Shown here: positions 32,183-40,164 of the stretch, one piece after another
How positions within the stretch are numbered: the first letter of the stretch is position 1
Layout: each line of letters starts with the position of its first letter
Assembly: GCA_004377365.1 (NCBI GenBank)
Contig: SOHZ01000202.1
Location: 1 to 41,954, forward strand
DNA length: 41,954 nt
Source of the DNA: Anaerolineales bacterium
GTDB lineage: Bacteria; Chloroflexota; Anaerolineae; E26-bin7
Direction: 5' to 3'
Position numbers and translations under genes: made by a program
Notes under the pieces: model-generated
What the model was told of the DNA's origin: nothing
Databases searched by the model: none
Seen by the model: the letters and a program-made list of their open reading frames with translations, nothing else

Positions 32183-34405
32183 TCAAGACACGCGCAGTTC
32201 GCTGGGTGGCCGGTCGCGCTCGATCTGTTGCGTCTCACGCAAGTGCAGCAGCGTGGTCTGCACGATGAGTCGCAGGCGGGCGGTGTTATCAATCTTGACC
32301 GGCACGGGGGCAGTTGGCTTGCCAATTGCGTAGCGAGCCGCGTTGCGTCCGATCTGACAGTAGGTGTCCAGGTCAAGGTTGGGGGCCTGCGGAAAGAGTT
32401 CCAGGTTTTCGAGAGGGGCCAGGCTGCGCTGATGGACAACTGTTGTACCTTTGGACTGGGTCCCGATGGCAACGCCGGAACCACTCAATTGTGCACCCGC
32501 ATGGCCAATGAAGGCGCAGTCTGACGTGTGGTGGATGCGCACAACGCGCGCGGAAACTCCCTCGTCTCGAATGCCTTGCAACATGGCGGACAGTACATCC
32601 CGATGGTCCAGCCCACCGATGGTGTGGTCAATCTCGGCGCCAAAGGCTGGGCCAAGGGCGATGATGACCTCAGGCTGGTCGCCCTGTTTGGCCGGACCGA
32701 TCTCCTCTAGCCAAGTCTCACGCGGGACGGCGTCAAGGTTTTCCAGGTAAGTGTGCGGGTCCCAGGCTTGTGGCAGATTTTGTAAAACCGACCAGTGATC
32801 GCCTTCTGCGCGGTAGCCGGTGCCCGGTCCCTGATAATCATTGGGATCGGTCAGCGCGCTGAGCACCTGAAAGTCATCGCCAAAGATGGCTGATGGCTGG
32901 AGATAGTCGCCGATGACTCGCTGGCGTTGCATCTCCAGGACGTTGGTTGCCACATCGTGAAAGCCAGCCTCTTCGAGGGCCTTGACGACTTCAATGGCGG
33001 TCAGTGGGCCGTCGAGCAGCCTTTGCGCGGCCTGGATATCGGCCACCTTGTCTCGGTCGGGCACGTCTTCGCTGTTATAGGCCGTGACGGCTGCCTCGAT
33101 CTCGGCCTCGGTGATAGGAGGGAAGCCAAAAGCGTCGAACACAGCCTGAATCGCCCGGGCGCCACGCTCGCGTACGCGCAGCACCTCCTCTTCTCTGACG
33201 GGGACGAGGCCGCCGTCAATCTGCATATCACGCTGGAGCACGTACCAGTCATCCAGCTCGGTCACGTCAAAGTTGCCGCCGCCGAACATGTTGTCGTAAC
33301 GTGGGATGGCTCCGTAGCCCGAGGTGATAAAGTCGGTGCCGGGGATGAATTGAAGCATGAGCTTGGCGCTCTTGCGCATTTCCGAGTGGGAGGCCAGGGC
33401 GTCGTTGCCGGAAGCCACCTCCAGGCCGAGCATCATGGCGATCAGGTTCTCGGCCAGGACGGCGCGCACACCGCCGGGCAGCGATTCAGGCAGCGCAATG
33501 CAACTGATTGAGCCGTTCTGCGTGCCCTGGCTGCCCGCGCCGCGCGTAACGAGCAGGCAGCGCGCTTCGAGGTAGAGCATAGATTTGCCCTCAGAGTAAC
33601 CCATTAGAGCCGCAGCGCCCGTACCCGAGGTGTAACGGGTCTTGATCCCTCGACTGGCGTAAGCCGCTCCGAGGAAGGCTTTGGACCACGGCGTGTCATC
33701 GCCGTCAACAAAGGTGTCCTCAGTGCCATAGACCGATAGCGTTTCGGAATAGCTGGTCAGACCCTTGAAGCCCAGTCGCAGATTGGTGGCTTCTTCGACC
33801 GCGCACTGAGTCAATACCCCCTTCCGCCCGGTCTGCGAGCCCACGAGCACGGCGAGCGCATTGAGGGGCGCGTAGCGGGCCACGCCGACGGTGGTCTCGA
33901 TCTCAGCGAAGCCGCGCAGCGCAGCCTCGGCCGCGTCGGCGGCCAGCAGTGCTGGGTGCTCCTTGCGGTTGGTGACGTGGGCCTGGTTGGCCGGCGTGCG
34001 CCGGGCGCGCATCTTGGCCAGCCCCATCATCATCTCCAGCACGCTCATCTGCTGAACGATGTCCACCAGTTTGGCTGGCGTGCAGCCGGTCGCCAGCTCG
34101 AGGATCGTGGCGCGTGGCACGTTGATGTCAACCAGCATCCGGGCAATTTCGCGCGAGGGCGTGTTCATCGCACGCTCGGCCACCTCGAGGTTGAGGGCGT
34201 GTCTGGCGATGAAGTGGTCAATCAAGTCAAACTTTTCACGCCGAACGCCGTCCATTTCGACCACAATCCCATCCTCGATCTTTAGGCTGGGAGAGGGGTC
34301 GAGCGGACTATCCATGGCGATCAGGCCGACTTCGGGCCAGGGCTTGATGAACGTCTCGCGGTTGATAGGTCGCTCGGCGAGTTTCTCGAAACGCTTCGAG
34401 CGCAT
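32183..34405 (-). CDS. pduC-pduD fusion: B12-dependent diol/glycerol dehydratase, fused large and medium subunits
   Basis: The product has 740 residues. Residues 1-555 equal a complete large subunit: it opens with MRSKRFEKLAERPINRETF and contains KMRARRTPANQAHVTN near 132, YGTEDTFVDGDDTPWSKAF near 226 and a SGTGAAALMGYSEGKSM stretch near 261. After a short linker, residues 585-740 equal the medium subunit (IALGPAFGAEIDHTIGGLDH, IGTQSKGTTVVHQ), whose region helps hold adenosylcobalamin. The enzyme converts 1,2-propanediol or glycerol to an aldehyde and water by radical chemistry. In most systems the two subunits are separate genes. No reactivating factor (DdrAB/PduGH) or microcompartment shell gene occurs in the window. 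Confidence 0.95.
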   Translation of the reverse strand: MRSKRFEKLAERPINRETFIKPWPEVGLIAMDSPLDPSPSLKIEDGIVVEMDGVRREKFDLIDHFIARHALNLEVAERAMNTPSREIARMLVDINVPRATILELATGCTPAKLVDIVQQMSVLEMMMGLAKMRARRTPANQAHVTNRKEHPALLAADAAEAALRGFAEIETTVGVARYAPLNALAVLVGSQTGRKGVLTQCAVEEATNLRLGFKGLTSYSETLSVYGTEDTFVDGDDTPWSKAFLGAAYASRGIKTRYTSGTGAAALMGYSEGKSMLYLEARCLLVTRGAGSQGTQNGSISCIALPESLPGGVRAVLAENLIAMMLGLEVASGNDALASHSEMRKSAKLMLQFIPGTDFITSGYGAIPRYDNMFGGGNFDVTELDDWYVLQRDMQIDGGLVPVREEEVLRVRERGARAIQAVFDAFGFPPITEAEIEAAVTAYNSEDVPDRDKVADIQAAQRLLDGPLTAIEVVKALEEAGFHDVATNVLEMQRQRVIGDYLQPSAIFGDDFQVLSALTDPNDYQGPGTGYRAEGDHWSVLQNLPQAWDPHTYLENLDAVPRETWLEEIGPAKQGDQPEVIIALGPAFGAEIDHTIGGLDHRDVLSAMLQGIRDEGVSARVVRIHHTSDCAFIGHAGAQLSGSGVAIGTQSKGTTVVHQRSLAPLENLELFPQAPNLDLDTYCQIGRNAARYAIGKPTAPVPVKIDNTARLRLIVQTTLLHLRETQQIERDRPPSELRVS

Positions 34406-34584
34406 AGTGTGCCTTTCATGTTTCGTTGGGCTATAGATGAGTCTTGCTACTGTGTTGCATCACATAGGTGCAACGTACAGCCACCAAAACGACAGGGCGC
34501 GTCTGCAGGGTGGCGCTTTGTGCTCGTGCTTCTGTTGATGAGATTGCTGGCTTCGACGTGAAGACCTGTGTGGTGCTTAGACGG

Positions 34585-34884
34585 CTATTTGAAGTCCAAA
34601 TACTTGTCGCATATCCAGCCTTCTTGGTCGCCAATGACGACGTAGTAGAACGTGTAGCCCTGCAACGCGCTCCATGCCTTGTCGGTGAAGACCCCCGTAT
34701 CACCAGGCTTTGCCTCGCCGACGACTCGTGTCGCGTGGGAGGTCTCCCAAAGTTGAACCACATCACAGTCGTCACATTTAATCGTAACTTCTTTGTCCTT
34801 CCCTCCCGACCCGCATGCCACGAGTAGCGGCAGCAGCACAGCCAGCAGTACGGCAAGCCAGATTAACCTGTCTCGCTTTCGCAT
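34585..34884 (-). CDS. Small lipoprotein with SH3-like C-terminal region
   Basis: The 99-residue product has a basic start (MRKRDR), a hydrophobic span and a lipobox LVAC with the acylated Cys at about residue 24. A charged linker is followed by about 65 residues that look like a beta-barrel of bacterial SH3 type (VVGEAKPGDTGVF and a Trp-rich GWICDKYLDF end). It is probably anchored on the outer face of the membrane, with a ligand-binding or wall-binding role by inference. It has its own promoter at 34934-34962 and lies upstream of the dehydratase with a 179-base gap, so it need not belong to that operon. Confidence 0.78.
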   Translation of the reverse strand: MRKRDRLIWLAVLLAVLLPLLVACGSGGKDKEVTIKCDDCDVVQLWETSHATRVVGEAKPGDTGVFTDKAWSALQGYTFYYVVIGDQEGWICDKYLDFK

Positions 34885-34933
34885 TGTCCACTCCTTTTAA
34901 ACTTGAATGATTACTGTCTTTCCTCAGTACCTT

Positions 34934-34962
34934 ATTATATACTGAAACGCCCCTTGGTCCAA
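34934..34962 (-). promoter_or_regulatory. Promoter of the lipoprotein gene
   Basis: On the minus strand: TTGGAC (34962-34957), 17 bases, perfect TATAAT (34939-34934). The predicted start lies about 40 bases before the ATG. Transcription might continue into the dehydratase operon, since no clear terminator lies between. Confidence 0.65.
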
Positions 34963-35094
34963 ATTGCAGGCGCCCAGTTGTCCCATCGGAAACCTGACTT
35001 TGCGAGTATACATTGCCTCATCGAGAATCTGACCGAGCTGGCCTGGATGCTCGCGAGGGGAGGGTGTTGATGTTCAACGGGGCCTAAGGGTCAG

Positions 35095-35340
35095 CTATCC
35101 GCTGTCGAGTGCCATGTTGATCTCAGTCGGCGTGGCAACTCTCGGGACAACCGGCATATCGCGTGTTAAGCACCAGTCAACTACCTTGGGGTCGAATCCG
35201 AGTGAGACAATGTGGCGGGCTCCGGCTGCCACCGCCTTCTCGGCCTATTCTACCGACAGAATCGTCCCTGCGCCGATCACAACTTCAGGAAGCTCAGTGG
35301 CCATCTGCCGGATGGCTTCCTCGGCGGCGCTGGTGCGAAC
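35095..35340 (-). pseudogene. eda: Broken KDPG aldolase (eda) fragment
   Basis: Reading 35340 to 35095 on the minus strand gives ELPEVVIGAGTILSVE, a TAG stop at 35247-35245, then AEKAVAAGARHIVSLGFDP, VVDWCLTRDMPVVPRVATP and TEINMALDSG followed by another TAG. This is the middle of a KDPG/KHG aldolase, with VGAGT and SPGFDP-like motifs. The internal stop equals a single CAG-to-TAG change at a position where Gln or a similar residue is usual. The N-terminal substrate loop and the catalytic-Lys region are absent. It lies just after the dhaK stop and among sugar-acid genes, so it is probably a decayed member of the pathway. Confidence 0.75.
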
Positions 35341-35353
35341 GCGCCCTGAGCCC

Positions 35354-36424
35354 CTAGGCGCCCCGACGCAACCTGGGGGTGTTCACGGGAGTATCCCAAA
35401 GCTTGAGCATCTCATCGTCTATCCTGAGCAGGGTGATAGACATCCCCTGCATCTCAATCGCGGTAATGTAGGTGCCAATCAGGTTCCGCACGATTGTGAG
35501 GCCCTTCTTTTGGCAGATCTCCACCAGCTTGCGGTAGGCGAGGTAGAGTTCCGGAACGGGCGTTCCCCCCATGCCGTTCACGAACGCCAGAACCTGGTCG
35601 CCGGATTGGAAAGGCGGATCCACCAAGTGGACATCCACCCATTCTCCCTTCCCGCTGTCCCATTCTCGAACGGTTCGTTCGTAGGCAGGATCTGCGATGA
35701 TCTCGAGTGCTAGCATTTCGACGATCTCATCGCCTGTTTTCAACGACATCCGTTCCCTGCCGGGCTCGCCATGAATGCCGACGCCGACCTCCATCTCGTT
35801 CTCGCCCAACTCGAAGAGTGTACCTTTGGCAGGAATGGTGCAGGGGGTGAAAGCCATCCCCATGCTTCGCCCGTTGAGGTTAACCTGGCGGCACAGGTCA
35901 GCCAGCCTGGGCAGGTCGTAGCCTTGTTCGGCGGCTGCACCGCAAATCCTCTCGGCCAGCACGGTGGTGCCCGTGCCGCGGCGACCGTGGCTGTAGACGC
36001 TCTCGCTCACCGCCACATCGTCGTCAATCAGGATGTTGGCGGCGGGAATACCCTCAGTGAGGGCCAACTCCGCCGCCTCCGCAAAGACATCCATGTCGTC
36101 CCAATAGCACTTGACGATGTTGAGCACGCCGGCCCCGCCGTGGACCGTCCTGATTGCCTCGATGATCTGCTCGGTGGTGGGCGAGACAAAGACGTCCCCG
36201 GGGCAAGCTGCGTCGAGCATGCCTTGGCCCACAAAACCGACATGCGTCGGCTCGTGGCCGCTGCCCCCGCCGGAGATCACAGCGACCTTGTCCTTCACCG
36301 GCGCATCGGCGCGGTAGACGAAAATGGGGTCGAAATTCACCTTGATCTGATCGCTGTGGGCAGCCGCCATGCCTTCCAGGCTCTCACGTACAAAGTCAAC
36401 GGGCTTGTTGATCAGCTTTTTCAT
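35354..36424 (-). CDS. dhaK: Dihydroxyacetone kinase subunit DhaK
   Basis: The product has 356 residues from the ATG preceded by AGGAGG; the longer frame to 36463 lacks this. DhaK motifs are VISGGGSGHEPTHVGF near 47, NIVKCYWDDMDVFAEAA near 102, a RGTGTTVLAERICGAAAE segment near 148 and GVGIHGEPGRER near 215, with the His that binds dihydroxyacetone covalently. In two-component systems DhaK works with DhaL (ATP or phosphoryl donor domain) and sometimes DhaM. Neither is present in the window, and the length excludes a fused DhaL domain. It would produce dihydroxyacetone phosphate (or a related triose or tetrose phosphate) only with a partner encoded elsewhere. Confidence 0.93.
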   Translation of the reverse strand: MKKLINKPVDFVRESLEGMAAAHSDQIKVNFDPIFVYRADAPVKDKVAVISGGGSGHEPTHVGFVGQGMLDAACPGDVFVSPTTEQIIEAIRTVHGGAGVLNIVKCYWDDMDVFAEAAELALTEGIPAANILIDDDVAVSESVYSHGRRGTGTTVLAERICGAAAEQGYDLPRLADLCRQVNLNGRSMGMAFTPCTIPAKGTLFELGENEMEVGVGIHGEPGRERMSLKTGDEIVEMLALEIIADPAYERTVREWDSGKGEWVDVHLVDPPFQSGDQVLAFVNGMGGTPVPELYLAYRKLVEICQKKGLTIVRNLIGTYITAIEMQGMSITLLRIDDEMLKLWDTPVNTPRLRRGA

Positions 36425-36505
36425 GGAGCCTCCTCCTTTTCTGGGATCTCGTCCCATCTGCAATGAATAACACGCTTCTGAAGTTCCCTACGAGATTTGA
36501 ATCGT

Positions 36506-37441
36506 CTATTCTATAGTCTTATCACCTCCCATTTCCATTTCTATTCCTAATTCGTCAAAGCCCTTCTTCAAAAAGCTTCGTATCTCTTTATATTTGGGGA
36601 CATCAAATGCAGGCAGGATCTTGGGTTTTCTCGGAAAACCGGCGCCAAAACCTCTTGCATACAGTCCCATATGGGAAGCAATCGTGCTGTCGGTGAAATG
36701 CATTTTCTTGCTTAAATCCATCATAACCTGGTAAGCTTTCTCTGATCTCCCTTGATCACCTTCGAAGGTCCATTTCACCATGGCGGTCATAATCTCCGGA
36801 GCCCAATTGTTCATGCCGGCGATCGTTGCCTGAATTCCCATATAGTAGAAAGGAAGCCAGCCTTTTGAAGTCCCCAGGATGATTTCAAAATTCTTCTTAT
36901 TGAGCTTGGCATCATAATATACTGTGCTTACAAAACCGACATCCAGTGGGCTATCCTTGAGACCAGCCAATCCGATCTCCTGAAGCTTTCGAACCGTGCC
37001 GAGCGTAAAGGTGAATCTGGAAGTGGCCGGATTATTGTACGCATACACCGGCGTATTAACGCTTTCTATGATTTCCTTGTAATACCTAATAATCAGATCT
37101 TCACTATGCTTGTAGTAGAAAGGAGGTACCGCACTAATTCCATCTACTCCGATTTCGTCAGCAGCTTTCGCAAGTTCTATGGTGGACTTTGTATCAATGC
37201 AACCGACGTGGGGAAGCAAAATCTTACCATCAAACTCGGATGCGACTTCTTTTGCCGCTTTGAATTCCTCAATGCGTTCCCCGTTGGTCATCAGGGGGCC
37301 TGATCCGTATGAACCGGTCAGAAAGAGGCCATCCAAACCTTTCTCAAACATCCATCGCATGTGCCATTTTGTCTTTTCTATATCCAAGTTACCCCTGGAA
37401 TCAAAAAAGGTTATGTTTGGAACTAAAGATCCTTTTATCAT
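36506..37441 (-). CDS. DapA/KDG-aldolase superfamily lyase
   Basis: The product has 311 residues from the ATG preceded by AGGAGG. The TIM barrel of the dihydrodipicolinate synthase superfamily is recognisable: FLTGSYGSGPLM near 40 takes the place of the GTTGE loop, PVYAYNNPATS near 130 holds the catalytic Tyr and the Schiff-base Lys is in GLAGLKDSP near 157. Members cleave 2-keto-3-deoxy sugar acids, N-acetylneuraminate or related compounds to pyruvate plus an aldehyde. The exact substrate is unknown. It is 20 bp from the upstream kinase gene and shares its lower GC content, suggesting a joint origin. Confidence 0.88.
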   Translation of the reverse strand: MIKGSLVPNITFFDSRGNLDIEKTKWHMRWMFEKGLDGLFLTGSYGSGPLMTNGERIEEFKAAKEVASEFDGKILLPHVGCIDTKSTIELAKAADEIGVDGISAVPPFYYKHSEDLIIRYYKEIIESVNTPVYAYNNPATSRFTFTLGTVRKLQEIGLAGLKDSPLDVGFVSTVYYDAKLNKKNFEIILGTSKGWLPFYYMGIQATIAGMNNWAPEIMTAMVKWTFEGDQGRSEKAYQVMMDLSKKMHFTDSTIASHMGLYARGFGAGFPRKPKILPAFDVPKYKEIRSFLKKGFDELGIEMEMGGDKTIE

Positions 37442-37461
37442 AATCACACCTCCTAGTCTCC

Positions 37462-38973
37462 TTAAAAACTCCTTGCACAATCGAGTAGTTTTTTAAATGT
37501 TTGATATTGTTCTTGATAATAAGCGTGTATCTCTTCTCTGGGATCTACGCGTTTCCAGGTAACAGTCAAATCAGCGAACTCTTCGATATTGGATCTTAAC
37601 CCCAGAGAGACTATGGCTAGTATGGCTGCTCCTCTGGCAGAGCCCTCTGCGCTTTCAGGCACGACAATCGGAGTTCCGAACATATCGGCTGCGATCTGCA
37701 ACCATAGGGGAGAAGAGGTAAGCCCTCCTGTCACACGTATTTCATTGAACTGACCATTGAGCATAGACTGCATACTTTCAGAAATCCTGTAGATCGAACG
37801 GGTAATCCCTTCCAGGACAGCTCTGATAAAATGACCTCTGTTATGTCTAAAATCAAGGCCGAAGAAGCTGCCCCTGGTGTGAGGGCGCCAAACAGGGCAC
37901 TGTTCACCTCCGAGGTAGGGGATGAAGATCAGATTTTCAGCTCCCGGCGGAACAGCCGAAGCGAGTCTGTCTGCATACTCATGGACACGTTTGGTAGAGC
38001 CATCATCCTCAGTCTCTTCTATTCCCGAAAAGAAATTCTTTAAGAACCAATCATAAACAATACCCCCGCTACTTACGATTCCGCCTATGACCCACAAGTC
38101 CTCATCTACAACATAGGTCCACAAGCTGCCTTCAGGATCAACTTTGGCCTCATAAATTATCAAACGGGCAGCAGCGCTTGTTCCGACATTAACCGCTAGC
38201 GTAGCGGTGCTGTAGGCTCCAACACCGATACTGGCTAGTGGGCCGTCTCCTCCACCAATAATAAGCGGTGTGTCAGGCGGAAGCCCTATCAGATCAATAA
38301 TCTCTTGATTCCACTTCGTGAAGATATGTCTGGGGGGCACCAATTCAGAGAGATTAGCAGGGGTTATACTAAGCAGTGAGAGCGCGGTTTTGTCCCAATG
38401 ATGTTCTTTAATGTTAAAAAGTCCGGTCGCGGAGGCAATGGACCAGTCAGCCACCAACCGGCCGATAAGCCTGAAGATCACATATTCCTTGATGGAGATG
38501 AATTTTGTATTCTCTGGTAGTTCGACATTTTCCTTAAGCCACTGAATCTTGGCCAACGGGTATATGGCATCAATAGGACACCCAGTTCTCTGGTAGATCC
38601 CCTGAGCTTCTGGGCACTGACTGATTGATTGGGCGATTTCTGCACTGCGGATGTCGGACCAGGTTAAGGAATTTGTGAGCGCTTTGCCATCTGCATCAAC
38701 TGCAAGTACGCTGTATAGTTGAGAACTGAATGAAACACCTAAGACTCGACTGCTCTCTGGAAGAAAATCTGTTATCTCTCGTATTGCCCCCAACACCGCG
38801 TCAAAAATAACTTTGGGCTCCTGTTCACTCCAGCCCTTATGGGGAGCATGTATCGGATAATGCTTTCTTACTATCGCGACCTGTTTAGCGTCGGTATCAA
38901 AAAGAGTGGCTTTCGTAGCACTCGTTCCGATATCTATGGACAGAATGAAATCACCTACACCATTCGATGGCAT
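37462..38973 (-). CDS. FGGY-family carbohydrate kinase (gluconokinase-like)
   Basis: The 503-residue protein carries the phosphate loop SIDIGTSATKATLFD near 12, GWSEQEPKVI near 47 and LTWSDIRSAEIAQ near 107. The C-terminal ATP site has VTGGLTSSPLWLQIAADMFG near 409-428 and SAEGSARGAAILA near 437. The arrangement fits the gluconokinase or xylulokinase branch of the FGGY family. The sugar is not decidable, but neighbours that look like a lactonase, an epimerase and a keto-acid aldolase favour a sugar acid or ketose. It is the second FGGY kinase in the window and diverges clearly from the one at 28790. Confidence 0.85.
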   Translation of the reverse strand: MPSNGVGDFILSIDIGTSATKATLFDTDAKQVAIVRKHYPIHAPHKGWSEQEPKVIFDAVLGAIREITDFLPESSRVLGVSFSSQLYSVLAVDADGKALTNSLTWSDIRSAEIAQSISQCPEAQGIYQRTGCPIDAIYPLAKIQWLKENVELPENTKFISIKEYVIFRLIGRLVADWSIASATGLFNIKEHHWDKTALSLLSITPANLSELVPPRHIFTKWNQEIIDLIGLPPDTPLIIGGGDGPLASIGVGAYSTATLAVNVGTSAAARLIIYEAKVDPEGSLWTYVVDEDLWVIGGIVSSGGIVYDWFLKNFFSGIEETEDDGSTKRVHEYADRLASAVPPGAENLIFIPYLGGEQCPVWRPHTRGSFFGLDFRHNRGHFIRAVLEGITRSIYRISESMQSMLNGQFNEIRVTGGLTSSPLWLQIAADMFGTPIVVPESAEGSARGAAILAIVSLGLRSNIEEFADLTVTWKRVDPREEIHAYYQEQYQTFKKLLDCARSF

Positions 38974-38976
38974 GGA

Positions 38977-40125
38977 TTATTGGTAGTAATATAGGTAAGA
39001 TTTCACGTCATCTCCTACGAAGGCTTTCCACACGATAAGATTGTACTCATTGTCCCAGTCCAGTTCTCCACCAAAGAGTTCGTGCAAACGGTTGTTGTTA
39101 AACACAAGATTACCCCGGCTATCAAACGTCATGCCATCCACCCAGATCATTCGCTCATCAGTCACGAATGGTTTGAACGTTTTCTCCGCTGGATTGTAAA
39201 TGCCTATCCCCTGACCTTCTAGCATCGTGTAATAGATATTTCCTTTGTTATCGGCTCCCAGACCATCCGAGTTGGTGCCGCCTTTATCACCCAAGTTAAT
39301 AACTGCCTTTTCAATTTCCTCGTGCGGCGTGCTCATATCTTGTAAAAGCGACGTGTTGATGCAGTACAAGTCTCGTCCAGTCAGCGGGCACCAGTACAGG
39401 GTCTTTCGGTCTGCCGCGAGGGCGATGCCATCGGCCCCGGTGCGCATCGGCTCATTTCTCCATACCTTTTTCCCGGCAATCTCAAACCAATAACCAGGCA
39501 CATCTTGCGTGCTGTAGTGCTGATGTAAGACTCTTCTCAGTTCCTTGGTTTGCATATCGTAAACAATCAAACCACCCTCAAGCGGATCAGAAAAGATCCC
39601 GGAATCGGCGATATAAATAAAGCCATTCTTGTTGTCAACCATAAGGTCGTTCAGGAATGAGGCCCTGTATGAGGCAATTTCGTCTGGAATCTTGATTGAT
39701 TCGACAAGCTCATTGCTGTTGATATCCCAGCACACGAGTTTCTGCGCTCCATCAATACAGGGAGCCCCTTCTATGTGTCCCTGATCCAAAAACCATGCCC
39801 TATTGTTTTCATCTATTTCCCATCCGAGGACTGATTGAAGTGCATTCGGATCACCTATCTTATTCATCTCCCAGTCGGGGTAGGCCGATAGAAGTGGTTT
39901 GCCATCCACGACTTTAATTTTGTTGACGGTAGCGGGAATTCCAGGTGCCCAGCGAGGAACCGACACATAATAATTCCCATCACGGTCGGTTTTGACCCCA
40001 GCGGGCATGGCTCCCTTCCAGTATTCCTTTTCGTAGAATTCAGCTTTTATTTTCTCATCTTCAAACAACCAATCCAAGCGACTCCAGTGGAACAATATTT
40101 CATAGTCTCCGATTTTCTTACTCAT
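38977..40125 (-). CDS. Yellow/MRJP-like beta-propeller, candidate sugar lactonase
   Basis: The 382-residue protein has no signal peptide. Several blade motifs are visible: GVKTDRDGNYYVSVPRW near 43, FLNDLMVDNKNGFIYIADSG near 155, GADGIALAADRKTLYWCPL near 228, a GGTNSDGLGADNKGNIYYT stretch near 280 and WVDGMTFDSRGNLVFNNNR near 330. The pattern matches the Major Royal Jelly/Yellow family (related to SMP-30 gluconolactonases), with conserved Asn/Asp residues that could bind calcium. Bacterial members are poorly studied. Hydrolysis of a sugar lactone is inferred from the neighbours. It abuts the kinase gene by four bases and lies 39 bases from the epimerase gene. Confidence 0.75.
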   Translation of the reverse strand: MSKKIGDYEILFHWSRLDWLFEDEKIKAEFYEKEYWKGAMPAGVKTDRDGNYYVSVPRWAPGIPATVNKIKVVDGKPLLSAYPDWEMNKIGDPNALQSVLGWEIDENNRAWFLDQGHIEGAPCIDGAQKLVCWDINSNELVESIKIPDEIASYRASFLNDLMVDNKNGFIYIADSGIFSDPLEGGLIVYDMQTKELRRVLHQHYSTQDVPGYWFEIAGKKVWRNEPMRTGADGIALAADRKTLYWCPLTGRDLYCINTSLLQDMSTPHEEIEKAVINLGDKGGTNSDGLGADNKGNIYYTMLEGQGIGIYNPAEKTFKPFVTDERMIWVDGMTFDSRGNLVFNNNRLHELFGGELDWDNEYNLIVWKAFVGDDVKSYLYYYQ

Positions 40126-40164
40126 AATTGCATTACCTCCTCAAAATTTAGTTCCTTCTAGCTA

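Noticed and set aside
31657-32268. Plus-strand open frame across the dehydratase small subunit
   Set aside because: The minus strand encodes a full PduE-like sequence here. The plus frame has no ribosome-binding site or recognisable domain.
34406-34584. Cobalamin riboswitch upstream of the diol dehydratase
   Set aside because: The minus-strand leader is only about 180 bases and I do not see the conserved B12-box core. There is only a small GTTGCA/TGCAAC dyad.
35114-35713. Plus-strand open frame of 199 codons across the eda fragment and dhaK end
   Set aside because: The minus strand shows aldolase and DhaK sequence throughout. The plus frame is a shadow.
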